From Mycolicibacterium setense (GTDB lineage: Bacteria; Actinomycetota; Actinomycetes; Mycobacteriales; Mycobacteriaceae): a DNA stretch of 64,000 nt. The DNA is taken from assembly GCF_000805385.1 (NCBI RefSeq), contig NZ_JTJW01000009.1:62001-126000 (forward strand), given 5' to 3'. The notes beneath the pieces were generated by a model. It ran no database searches and had not been told where the DNA came from. It was given only the letters and a program-made list of their open reading frames with translations. Position 1 is the stretch's first letter. Every line of letters starts with the position of its first letter. This document shows positions 40,254 through 48,024 of this stretch, piece after piece. Both the position numbers and the translations under genes were made by a program.

Positions 40254-41363
40254 CTATGCGGGCCTGGCGCGGAAGAGCTTCACCTCGCTCTTGACGCCCT
40301 TGAGGCGCCGGGCCCCGGCGAACGACCAGGTGAATTGGTCCTGATCGCCTTCGGTCCCGGCGATCGCCGTGCGGGTGGACTCGGCCACCAGCACGGTCCC
40401 GGGCCGCGCCGCCCCGGTGACCCGGCTGGCCAGATTCACCGAGCTGCCGAACCAGTCACCGGCCCGGCTGACCGCGGGCCCGGTCGCGAGGCCGACCCGC
40501 AGCCGGGGGAAATCAGCATGCGTTTCGGTGGCTGCCACCAACCGCAGCGCCGCATCGAGCAGCGCCGCCGGATCGGTGCTGACCAGCATCACGGCGTCAC
40601 CGATCGTCTTGATCAGCCGCACCGGGCCGACGGCCACGTCGCGCGCGGCGTCGGCCAGCCGATTCGCCAGCCGCTCAAGATCTTCGGGCTGCACGACCTC
40701 GCCGAGCCGGGTGAACCCGACGATGTCGGCGAATGCGATGGTGACCAACCTGGCACCGGGCAGCGGAAGCCCTTCGGCCCGCTCTGAAGCGCTCACCGCC
40801 TCGGTCTCCATCGCGTGCCGCAGCTGGACGAACAACATGTCCCGGATCATCGGACCGATCAGCGGAGCCGCCTCGGCCACCAGCGCCTCGCTGGCCTTGG
40901 CGGTTTCCAGTTCCGTGGCCCCGGGCGTCAGCACCGCCGCCAGCGCGGCATACCGCATCACCTCGGCGGCCCGGCCGAGCCCCTCCGACAACACCCGGGT
41001 GATCAACACGAGTTCATCCGGGGCGATACCGAGTTCCAGGAACCGCTCGGCGAAGCCGACGGCCTCGGCATCGGCCCGCAACAGCACCGCGGCATCGGGA
41101 TCCTCGACGGTTGCCAGCCCCATCGCCCGTTGCAGTCGCTGGACGAGACCGACATCCAGTCCGGTCTGCTCGCTGATCTCGCGGGTGGACACGTAGGTGC
41201 CGTCGTCCCCGGCCACCCGGCGCGAGGCGAGCAACATCGGGGTGACGGCCTGACGGATCTGATCGGCTGTGATGCCGCGCGAGAGCAGCCATTCGACCAG
41301 CTCGGCACGCTGTGCACCGGCCTCGCCGTCGAGCCCGTCCAGGAGAGTGGGGTCGGCCGCCAT
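40254..41363 (-). CDS. Class III adenylyl cyclase with autoinhibitory N-domain (Rv1264-type)
   Basis: 369 residues, matching the pH-sensing cyclase family of Mtb Rv1264. The N-terminal half is an all-helical regulatory domain, with close similarity in GDDGTYVSTREISEQTGLD and PMIRDMLFVQLRHAMETEAV. The catalytic domain has the metal Asp in FADIVGFTRLGEV, the purine-specifying Lys and second Asp in LIKTIGDAVMLV, and GDWFGSSVNLASRVTG. Makes cAMP from ATP. It overlaps the GAF regulator stop by 1 nt (TGATG) and is probably co-transcribed. The C-terminal extension present in Rv1264 is short here. Confidence 0.9.
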   Translation of the reverse strand: MAADPTLLDGLDGEAGAQRAELVEWLLSRGITADQIRQAVTPMLLASRRVAGDDGTYVSTREISEQTGLDVGLVQRLQRAMGLATVEDPDAAVLLRADAEAVGFAERFLELGIAPDELVLITRVLSEGLGRAAEVMRYAALAAVLTPGATELETAKASEALVAEAAPLIGPMIRDMLFVQLRHAMETEAVSASERAEGLPLPGARLVTIAFADIVGFTRLGEVVQPEDLERLANRLADAARDVAVGPVRLIKTIGDAVMLVSTDPAALLDAALRLVAATETHADFPRLRVGLATGPAVSRAGDWFGSSVNLASRVTGAARPGTVLVAESTRTAIAGTEGDQDQFTWSFAGARRLKGVKSEVKLFRARPA

Positions 41364-42652
41364 CAGGACAAGGTATACCCACGCACTGCGTGAACCGCCG
41401 GAGCTGTCGACGAAATCAGCAGTGTCGACATGTCCTGCGGATACCGAACGTCCACGACCACCGAGTCCCCGAAGCGGTAAGGCTTGCCTGCCACCAAGCC
41501 CACGAACTGCTTACGCAGCCGCGACATCTCGGCGCGCACCGTCACCACCCTCGACCGATCGCCATAGAGATCCTCGGCCAGTTCCGGTGCGGACCGGCCC
41601 TGCCGGTTGGTCGCCAGCACCAACAGGATCTCGGCGTGCCGGCTGGAGATGCTGCGACGCCAGTTGCCGAACTGGCCCGCCATCTCCAGCGACGGTTCGC
41701 TGTCGCGCAGGTCGAGGATGACCCGCGACGGCGCCGCGACGGACTCGGCGTCGTCGGTGATCCGCACCAGCCACCCGCCCGGCAGCGCCTCCACATCGCA
41801 CATGCCGAACGGAGGTATCCACACCCGTCCCGGCAATCCGTTCTCGGGCAACAGGATCCGATTGTGCAACGGCAAGGAGTCCACCGCGGCGACCCAGCCT
41901 TCGGCATCGACGGCGAGCGCCGGGTTACCCACCCTGGCCAAGATGGGGGCCGCCACTGCGCGCAACCGGTTCAACGTACGGTCATGCGCCTCGCGCAAAT
42001 GCGATTCCGCCAGCCGCGCCACCAGATCCACCAGGGCGACAGTGGTCGGATGCACCGTCGAGGCCGGGCCGGACACATCCACGATGCCGATGACCTGGCC
42101 GGTTCGGGGATCGCGAATCGGAGCGCCCGCACAGGTCCACGGGTGGTGGCTGCGCAGGAAATGCTCAGCCGAGAAGATCTGTACCGCACGATGTGACGCC
42201 AGCGCCGTACCGATCCCATTGGTGCCCACGGCGTTCTCACTCCATGTCGCGCCCTCGATGAAACCGAGGCGATCGGCGAGGCTGAGGACACGCGGCGAGC
42301 CCGAGCGCCACAGCACCCGGCCCCGGGCATCGGCCACCACGAGGATGTTGTCACCCTCTTCGATCACCGACTCCAGCCCACGCGACACGTCCTCGAGCAC
42401 CGCGATGAGCCCGGACTGCTGCCGCAGCAGCTCCAGCCCGCTTGTCTCGACCTGCGGTGGCACATGATGATCCGGGTTTATCCCTTTGGCGCGCAGCCGA
42501 TTCCAGGAGTCCTCGATCACCGCCCGGGGGCGCGCGGGCGAACGGTCACCCGACATGGTCGCGTCGTAAACCGCCGACAAGAGCATGGCGTACCGCCGCG
42601 GATCCTCACCAGGTGACACCGCGGGCTCAGGTACCGACGAACCTGCCATCAC
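41363..42652 (-). CDS. GAF-domain transcriptional regulator (AcoR-type without AAA+ domain)
   Basis: 429 residues. The N-terminal region (ARPRAVIEDSWNRLRAKGI) and the GAF domain (NAVGTNGIGTALASHRAVQI, FLRSHHPWTCAGAPIRDP) are those of AcoR-like activators of acetoin metabolism. The sigma-54 AAA+ core is absent, and the C-terminus carries a winged-helix-like segment around SSRHAEILLVLATNRQGRS. This pattern fits actinobacterial GAF regulators using ordinary promoters. GTG at 42652 or ATG at 42649 are possible starts. Probably controls the neighbouring butanediol/acetoin-like dehydrogenase genes. Confidence 0.8.
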   Translation of the reverse strand: MMAGSSVPEPAVSPGEDPRRYAMLLSAVYDATMSGDRSPARPRAVIEDSWNRLRAKGINPDHHVPPQVETSGLELLRQQSGLIAVLEDVSRGLESVIEEGDNILVVADARGRVLWRSGSPRVLSLADRLGFIEGATWSENAVGTNGIGTALASHRAVQIFSAEHFLRSHHPWTCAGAPIRDPRTGQVIGIVDVSGPASTVHPTTVALVDLVARLAESHLREAHDRTLNRLRAVAAPILARVGNPALAVDAEGWVAAVDSLPLHNRILLPENGLPGRVWIPPFGMCDVEALPGGWLVRITDDAESVAAPSRVILDLRDSEPSLEMAGQFGNWRRSISSRHAEILLVLATNRQGRSAPELAEDLYGDRSRVVTVRAEMSRLRKQFVGLVAGKPYRFGDSVVVDVRYPQDMSTLLISSTAPAVHAVRGYTLS

Positions 42653-42917
42653 CGCCGATTGTGCTCCACATCACATCGGGAAGCCAATCTCGTGTCACCG
42701 ATACACCAATTCCCGTCGATCAGACCCGCCTGACCAGTCAGGTACTCGGCATCAGGTCCGGCCAGACAGGCGACGAATCCGGCCGGGTCCACAGAGTCCC
42801 GATCACTCACGTCGGTGACGAAAGTCATTGCTTTCGACCTGATTTCGGCTCTGCGGCGACCGCGTCGATTCCGTCCGGTGCTACGTCGACCAGCGCCACC
42901 GTGCTCTGCAGCGTCAC
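42649..42917 (-). pseudogene. Degraded short-chain dehydrogenase (acetoin reductase-like) remnant
   Basis: Two short overlapping frames retain pieces of one SDR. The first starts at GTG 42917, overlapping the dehydrogenase stop in GTGA. It encodes VALVDVAPDGIDAVAAE, an N-terminal SDR stretch without the GxxxGxG motif. It ends at 42825, and an ATG at 42828 opens the second frame, which reads TDVSDRDSV, then jumps to DPAGFVACLAGPDAEYLTG and GLIDGNW, a C-terminal SDR end. The catalytic Ser/Tyr/Lys region is missing. Interpretation: deletions and a frameshift in an acetoin/diacetyl reductase gene. Confidence 0.72.
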
Positions 42918-43969
42918 GAGGCGCCTCCGCTCGGATCGACCAGAACTTTCATCTTCGCCCCTGCGTGCAGGGCTTCGAATCCCTCGTCGATCACGTCGTC
43001 GATCGCGATGGGCGTGACCCATCCCCTCGTGTCGTACCCACCCTGTGCCATCAGGCCGATGACCGCCTCGAAATCCGCCGAGGTGTAGCACAGCGAGCCC
43101 TGGATACGGGACTCGTTCATCACCAGATTGAGCAGTGGTGTCGCCAGCGGCTTCTCGTAGATCGCAACGCTGACCGTGGGTTTGCGCGCCCCCACGCACG
43201 CCGTGGCGGCCGCGATGGCCGGTGCCACACCGGCGGCGTCGAATGCGGCGTCGGCACCGCGTCCTTCGGTGTGATCGGCGATGAAAGCCGGGACATCTGT
43301 GGCTGTCGGGTCCAGAGTCTTGGCGCCGAGCGCCTCGATCGCAGTTCTGCGGGTGGACGACGGTTCGCAGACGTACACGTCGTCGAGCCCCTTGCCCCGC
43401 AGCGCGAACCACAGGCCGATGCCGATCGGCCCGGCGCCGAAGATCACGGCGGTGTGCAGCGGGCCGACCTCGGCCAGGGTCGCGGCGTGGTAGGCCACCG
43501 ACATCGGCTCGACCAACGCACCGAGTTCGAGGGAGACATTGTCGGGAAGCCGGTGCAGCATTTCTGTCGGCACCACGGTGTACTCCGCCATTCCGCCGTC
43601 GGACATCAGGCCGTGGAAGCCGATCTGCCGACACACGTTGTACGTGCCGGCCCGGCAGGGCGCGCAGTGCCCGCAGCGGTAAATCGGCTCGATGGCGACC
43701 CGGTCGCCCGCGGCGTAGTCCGTCACGCCGGCACCCACCTCGGTGATGGTTCCCGAGAACTCGTGACCCATGGTCAGCGGAAGCTGCCGGCCGGTCAACG
43801 GATGCGGCGCCGTCGGCACGAAGATCGGCCCTGCATAGTATTCATGCAGGTCAGTACCGCAGATCCCGTTGAAGCCCACCTTGATCTTGACGGTGCCGGG
43901 TGTGGGATCAGGCTCGGGCACATCGGCGACTTCGACCTTGTTCGGTCCGTAGTACACGGCTGCTTTCAT
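42914..43969 (-). CDS. Zinc-dependent medium-chain dehydrogenase (2,3-butanediol dehydrogenase-like)
   Basis: 351 residues, MDR superfamily. Catalytic zinc ligands: Cys in GICGTDLHEYY, His-Glu in MGHEFSG, and a later Glu. The structural zinc lobe has CGHCAPCRAGTYNVC. The NAD-binding fold reads AVIFGAGPIGIGLWFALRGK. The GICGTDLHEY form is characteristic of (R,R)-butanediol/sorbitol-type dehydrogenases. ATG at 43969. It is divergent from the flavin monooxygenase, shares an intergenic region with TGCAACCC boxes, and lies upstream of the SDR remnant and GAF regulator. Confidence 0.85.
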   Translation of the reverse strand: MKAAVYYGPNKVEVADVPEPDPTPGTVKIKVGFNGICGTDLHEYYAGPIFVPTAPHPLTGRQLPLTMGHEFSGTITEVGAGVTDYAAGDRVAIEPIYRCGHCAPCRAGTYNVCRQIGFHGLMSDGGMAEYTVVPTEMLHRLPDNVSLELGALVEPMSVAYHAATLAEVGPLHTAVIFGAGPIGIGLWFALRGKGLDDVYVCEPSSTRRTAIEALGAKTLDPTATDVPAFIADHTEGRGADAAFDAAGVAPAIAAATACVGARKPTVSVAIYEKPLATPLLNLVMNESRIQGSLCYTSADFEAVIGLMAQGGYDTRGWVTPIAIDDVIDEGFEALHAGAKMKVLVDPSGGAS

Positions 43970-44006
43970 AGTGGACTGTCTAGGCGACCTGCCGGGTGCG
44001 TCGTAA

Positions 44007-44061
44007 GGGTTGCAAGACGTTGCGCTCTCAAGCGCCGGTGCGATGCAACCCTGTGCAACCC
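44007..44061. promoter_or_regulatory. Three TGCAACCC boxes in a divergent promoter
   Basis: GGGTTGCA at 44007-44014 and TGCAACCC at 44044-44051 form a perfect 8-bp inverted repeat. A third TGCAACCC lies at 44054-44061, 10 bp from the second. All lie in the 128 bp between the butanediol-type dehydrogenase and the flavin monooxygenase. Best candidate regulator is the nearby GAF protein; control of both genes is inferred. Confidence 0.65.
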
Positions 44062-44097
44062 TTGTTGCGCTTGCGGGCACGGTGTGGGCTGGGCCAC

Positions 44098-45927
44098 ATG
44101 ACACAGACCACCGCCGCACCGCTGGCCACACTGTCACCGCAGGAACGGGTCGACGCCTGGCTGGCCGATTTCGAATCCGCACTGGCCGATCGGGACATCG
44201 AACGCGTCGTCGGCAAGTTCGCCACCGACAGCTTCTGGCGTGACCTGGTCGCATTCACCTGGAACCTCAAGACCCTCGAGGGCCGGGACGGCATGGCCGA
44301 CATGCTGACGGCCCGGCTGGCCGACACCGACCCGTCCGGGTTCCGGACAGCAGAAACCCCGACCGAGGAATTCGACGGCGACCACGTTGTCACCTCAGCG
44401 TTCATCGAGTTCGAGACCGCGGTCGGCCGAGGCAAGGGACACCTGCGGCTGCGGGACGAGCTGGGCTGGACCCTGTTGACCACACTGCAGGAGCTCAAGG
44501 GCCACGAGGAGCGCAAGGGCGCCAACCGGCCGCTGGGCGCTGTACACGGCTCCGATCCGGACCGGCGATCGTGGGCCGAGAAGCGCCTCGACGAGGATCT
44601 GACCCTGGGCTACAGCGAGCAGCCCTACATCGTCGTGATCGGCGGTGGCCAGGGCGGTATCGCACTGGGCGCCCGGCTGCGCCAGCTCGGCGTGCCGGCC
44701 ATCGTCGTCGACCAACACGAACGGCCCGGCGACCAGTGGCGCAAGCGCTACAAGTCGCTGTGCCTGCACGACCCGGTCTGGTACGACCATCTGCCCTACC
44801 TGCCGTTCCCGGCCAACTGGCCGGTGTTCGCACCCAAGGACAAGATCGGCGACTGGCTGGAGTTCTACACCCGGGTCATGGAGGTGCCGTACTGGAGCTC
44901 GACGACCTGCCTGTCGGCGTCCTACGACGAGGACGAGCAGCGGTGGACCGTCGAGGTGAACCGCAACGGCGAGCCCGTCACACTGCGTCCCGCGCAGCTG
45001 GTGCTGGCCACCGGGATGTCGGGCAAGCCCAGCATTCCGACTCTCCCGGGCCAGGAGACCTTCCGCGGCGAGCAGCACCATTCCAGCCACCACCCGGGCC
45101 CCGACCAGTACACGGGCAAGCGAGTCGTGGTGATCGGCTCCAACAACTCCGCACACGACATCTGTAAAGCGTTGTACGAGAACTACGTCGACGTCACGAT
45201 GGTGCAGCGCTCATCGACTCACATCGTGCGCTCGGAATCACTGATGGAGCTTGGCCTCGGCGACCTGTATTCGGAACGGGCCGTCGCGGCGGGAATGACC
45301 ACCGAGAAAGCCGACCTGACCTTCGCGTCCCTGCCGTACGCCATCATGGCCGACTTCCAGCGACCCATCTACGATGCAATTCGCCAGCGGGACAAGGACT
45401 TCTACGCCCGATTGGAAGCCGCCGGATTCGAACTCGACTTCGGCGACGACGACTCGGGCCTGTTCATGAAGTACCTCCGCCGCGGCTCGGGCTATTACAT
45501 CGACGTCGGCGCCTGCGAGCTGATCGCCGACGGCAGCATCAAACTCGCGCACGGCGAGGTGGACCGGCTGACCGAGAACTCGGTGATCCTGGCCGACGGC
45601 ACCGAACTGCCCGCCGACGTGGTGGTGTACGCCACCGGGTTCGGCTCGATGAACGGCTGGGCTGCCGATCTGATCAGCCAGGAAGTCGCCGACCGGATCG
45701 GCAAGGTCTGGGGCCTGGGGTCGGGCACCACCAAGGACCCCGGGCCGTGGGAGGGCGAACAGCGCAACATGTGGAAGCCCACCCAACAGCCCAACCTGTG
45801 GCTGCACGGCGGCAATCTGCACCAATCCCGGCACTATTCGCTGTATCTGGCGTTGCAGCTCAAGGCCCGCTATGAGGGCCTGGCAACGCCGGTGTACGGA
45901 CTGCAGGAGGTCCACCACCTGAGCTGA
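44098..45927 (+). CDS. Flavin-containing monooxygenase fused to an N-terminal SnoaL-like domain
   Basis: 609 residues. Residues about 15-150 form a SnoaL/NTF2-like domain (DAWLADFESALADRDIERVV, FIEFETAVGRGKGHLRLRDE). The FAD site VVIGGGQGGIALGARL follows, then the FMO-type signature FRGEQHHSSHHPGPDQYTGK and the NADPH site VVVIGSNNSAHDICKAL. The C-terminal VVVYATGFGSMNGW is standard for FMO/Baeyer-Villiger proteins. ATG at 44098. Oxygenates a ketone, amine or sulfide; substrate unknown. Divergent from the dehydrogenase, suggesting a shared ketone/alcohol pathway. Confidence 0.87.
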   Translation: MTQTTAAPLATLSPQERVDAWLADFESALADRDIERVVGKFATDSFWRDLVAFTWNLKTLEGRDGMADMLTARLADTDPSGFRTAETPTEEFDGDHVVTSAFIEFETAVGRGKGHLRLRDELGWTLLTTLQELKGHEERKGANRPLGAVHGSDPDRRSWAEKRLDEDLTLGYSEQPYIVVIGGGQGGIALGARLRQLGVPAIVVDQHERPGDQWRKRYKSLCLHDPVWYDHLPYLPFPANWPVFAPKDKIGDWLEFYTRVMEVPYWSSTTCLSASYDEDEQRWTVEVNRNGEPVTLRPAQLVLATGMSGKPSIPTLPGQETFRGEQHHSSHHPGPDQYTGKRVVVIGSNNSAHDICKALYENYVDVTMVQRSSTHIVRSESLMELGLGDLYSERAVAAGMTTEKADLTFASLPYAIMADFQRPIYDAIRQRDKDFYARLEAAGFELDFGDDDSGLFMKYLRRGSGYYIDVGACELIADGSIKLAHGEVDRLTENSVILADGTELPADVVVYATGFGSMNGWAADLISQEVADRIGKVWGLGSGTTKDPGPWEGEQRNMWKPTQQPNLWLHGGNLHQSRHYSLYLALQLKARYEGLATPVYGLQEVHHLS

Positions 45928-45940
45928 CGACCCACGATAT

Positions 45941-45983
45941 GGCGCCCCGAACGTGACATAACCCCCACGCCGTTCGGGGCGCC
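45941..45983. terminator. Perfect 13-bp inverted repeat, likely intrinsic terminator
   Basis: GGCGCCCCGAACG (45941-45953) and CGTTCGGGGCGCC (45971-45983) are exact reverse complements separated by 17 nt, 13 bp after the flavin monooxygenase stop. There is no long T-run, as usual in mycobacteria. The next gene, on the same strand, starts at 46010. Confidence 0.72.
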
Positions 45984-46009
45984 CGCGTGGGTGCAGGTAT
46001 ACAGGCAGG

Positions 46010-46714
46010 ATGCGCCGATGGCTGTGGGGTGTGGCAGCAGCGCTGGTCGTGATCCTGGGTGTGACGGCCTGCGGGTACTGGGTGTCGAATGCGCGGACGT
46101 TCCAGTTGGCCGGCCGGTTGGTGGACCGGGTCGAGACGGCTGACAAGGTGGTGGCGCTGACGCTCGATGACGGCCCGACTGACCTGACGCCCGAGGTACT
46201 CAAAATCCTTGCCGATGCCCAGGTGCCGGCCACCTTCTATCTCACCGGCCGCGAGTTGGAGGCCGCGCCCCAGCAGGGCGCGGCAATCGCGGCCGCGGGC
46301 CACGAGATCGGCAATCACAGCTACTCGCATCAGCGGATGGTGCTGATGTCGCCGGGCACCGTGGCCGGTGAGATCGAGCGGACCGACACCGCCATCCGGG
46401 CGACGGGCTATCAGGGCTCGATCACCTTTCGGCCGCCCTACGGAAAGAAGCTGTGGACCCTGCCGCATTACCTGTCCACCCATGATCGGACCACCGTCAC
46501 CTGGGACGTCGAACCCGATTCGGCCACCGGGGCCGACGCGAATGCGATCGCCGCGGAGACGGTTTCACGCGTACGGCCGGGATCGATCATCCTGTTGCAC
46601 GTCATGTACGGCAGCCGGGCCGCGTCACGGTCCGCCATCCCGCTGATCGTCGACGAATTGCGCTCGGCGGGCTACCGATTCGTCACCGTGTCCGACCTGC
46701 TGGGCCGGGCATGA
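46010..46714 (+). CDS. Polysaccharide deacetylase (NodB domain), exported
   Basis: 234 residues. N-terminal hydrophobic signal or anchor (MRRWLWGVAAALVVILGV) with a Cys that could be a lipobox (VTACG). NodB motifs: MT1 LTLDDGPTD, MT2 HEIGNHSYSHQRM with two metal His, MT3 RPPYGKK, and later GSIILLHVMYG. Metal-dependent carbohydrate esterase family 4; removes acetyl groups from N-acetylated glycans such as peptidoglycan or a related polymer. The stop overlaps the next ATG by 4 bp. Confidence 0.9.
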   Translation: MRRWLWGVAAALVVILGVTACGYWVSNARTFQLAGRLVDRVETADKVVALTLDDGPTDLTPEVLKILADAQVPATFYLTGRELEAAPQQGAAIAAAGHEIGNHSYSHQRMVLMSPGTVAGEIERTDTAIRATGYQGSITFRPPYGKKLWTLPHYLSTHDRTTVTWDVEPDSATGADANAIAAETVSRVRPGSIILLHVMYGSRAASRSAIPLIVDELRSAGYRFVTVSDLLGRA

Positions 46715-47199
46715 CCGAACTTCTGCACGGGCTGGCGCCGATCGTCGGCGACCATCCGCGGGTGCTGGTCCTGGGCAACATGCCCAGCGTGATGTCGCTG
46801 GCTTCCGGTGAGTACTACGGCAATCCGCGCAACGCGTTCTGGCGGATCACCGGCTCTCTGTTCGGGTTTCGTCCTGATGCGCCCTATTCAGAGCGGGTTG
46901 CCGCTCTGTGCGCTCACCAGGTGGCGGTGTGGGATGTGCTGCGGTCCTGCCGGCGTGCGGGCAGCCTGGACTCGGCAGTGGAACGGGACAGCATGGTGCC
47001 CAACGATTTCGCCTCATTCTTCGCCACGCACCGCACGGTCGAGCGGCTGGTGTTCAATGGCGCCGCCGCCGAGGCGAACTACTTGCGGCTGGTCGGCTCT
47101 CCCTCGTTGCCCTGGCTACGAGCGCCCTCGACCAGCCCGGCTCAAACCATGCGTTTCGAGGACAAGATGGCGGCCTGGCGGGTGGCGCTGGGCGGTTAG
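46711..47199 (+). CDS. Uracil-DNA glycosylase superfamily protein, deoxyinosine glycosylase-like (HDG)
   Basis: 162 residues. Motif VLVLGNMPSVMSLASGEYYG, with YYGNPRNAFW typical of the HDG/MUG-type family acting on hypoxanthine or G:U/T mismatches. C-terminal PSTSPAQTMRFEDK follows the usual FNGAAAE helix. Removes deaminated bases from DNA (family knowledge). Translationally coupled to the polysaccharide deacetylase, an unrelated function, so the pairing may only be positional. Overlaps the convergent small gene by 4 bp. Confidence 0.82.
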   Translation: MTELLHGLAPIVGDHPRVLVLGNMPSVMSLASGEYYGNPRNAFWRITGSLFGFRPDAPYSERVAALCAHQVAVWDVLRSCRRAGSLDSAVERDSMVPNDFASFFATHRTVERLVFNGAAAEANYLRLVGSPSLPWLRAPSTSPAQTMRFEDKMAAWRVALGG

Positions 47200-47468
47200 A
47201 CCAGCCGGTCGACGATGTTCTTGGCCTCCTTGAGCCCTAACCCAGTCTCGTCACGCAACAACTTGATGGCGGCGATCTTGTTGCCCTGAAGGGCGAGCTG
47301 GCGGACCATCTGACTGCCCATCATCTCGTTGGCGTGACCGATCGGCGGCGGAACCGAACGACCTGCGGCCGCGGCGGCACGCTCAAGCGCGGCAACTCGC
47401 CGCTCGAGTTCCTCGACGCGACGGCGCAGATCATTTGAATCGTCGTGGCCACCACCGAAAATTCCCAT
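47196..47468 (-). CDS. Small protein with ribosomal L7/L12 C-terminal-like fold
   Basis: 90 residues from ATG 47468 (an ATG at 47486 adds six). The N-terminal part is a coiled coil (DLRRRVEELERRVAALERAA). After a Pro-rich linker, the C-terminal segment (NKIAAIKLLRDETGLGLKEA, then KNIVDRLV) reproduces the L7/L12 C-terminal motif, which in ribosomes contacts translational GTPases. It lacks the ribosomal N-domain and is not the ribosomal gene itself. May be an accessory factor; function unknown. Confidence 0.75.
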   Translation of the reverse strand: MGIFGGGHDDSNDLRRRVEELERRVAALERAAAAAGRSVPPPIGHANEMMGSQMVRQLALQGNKIAAIKLLRDETGLGLKEAKNIVDRLV

Positions 47469-47511
47469 GTGCCAAGTGTGGCCCAAACTGTGTTGCCGGG
47501 CCCAACCCCTG

Positions 47512-47940
47512 TTAATTGCCTTTTGCCCACGCCCACGCGGTAAGGCGCCAGTCTGGGCCGGCTTTGCGAAGCGCGACCGTATACAACGAACCAGTTTGAG
47601 TGACCTGCTTACCGCGCAGGTCGAACGTCATTTTCGCGGGGACGACGACATAGGCGTTCTCGCCGTTGACGTCGACGTGCCGTGGCTCGCCCAGCGCGAT
47701 GCGGTAGCCCGAAGCGCCGAGGTGCTCGCCCTCGGCAAGCACGTCGCGCCACCAGTCCTCTGCGGCTGTCGACCCTTGCCAGACATGGGGTGACATTCCA
47801 TCGAGAATTTGCATCGGGTCGGCGCAGGTCGCGGCCATCGCCGCCGGGTCACCGTTATTGAAGGCTTCTACGTATTGGCGCACTGCCGCCATTGGGTCGA
47901 CCGAAACAGTCATGGCGTTGGTCCCCTGTCTGTTGGTCAT
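47512..47940 (-). CDS. SnoaL/NTF2-like domain protein
   Basis: 142 residues, cone-shaped SnoaL/DUF4440-type fold: N-terminal helix AAVRQYVEAFNNGDPAAMAA, then strands (RHVDVNGENAYVVVPAKMTF, TQTGSLYTVALRKAGPDWRL) and the ending AWAWAKGN. Such domains bind small hydrophobic ligands or act as isomerases or dehydratases. No catalytic triad can be assigned. An internal ATG at 47913 is an alternative start. Single gene between small neighbours. Confidence 0.78.
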   Translation of the reverse strand: MTNRQGTNAMTVSVDPMAAVRQYVEAFNNGDPAAMAATCADPMQILDGMSPHVWQGSTAAEDWWRDVLAEGEHLGASGYRIALGEPRHVDVNGENAYVVVPAKMTFDLRGKQVTQTGSLYTVALRKAGPDWRLTAWAWAKGN

Positions 47941-47981
47941 ACTCTAGGCGGACGGGACACGCGCGGCGGGTGAATCGCTCT

Positions 47982-48004
47982 GCGGTTCATCTTGGTTCAA
48001 CCGC
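47982..48004. terminator. Short stem-loop between the AraC-type gene and the SnoaL gene
   Basis: GCGGTT (47982-47987) pairs with AACCGC (47999-48004) with an 11-nt loop. It lies 21 bp past the end of the AraC-family gene and 42 bp before the SnoaL start, both on the minus strand. Weak stem; terminator role is tentative. Confidence 0.35.
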
Positions 48005-48024
48005 CAAAACCGCATCGCCGAACA

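Noticed and set aside
42815..44101. A 428-codon plus-strand frame across the butanediol-type dehydrogenase
   Set aside because: Antisense to a dehydrogenase with both zinc sites and a Rossmann motif; no domain on the plus strand.
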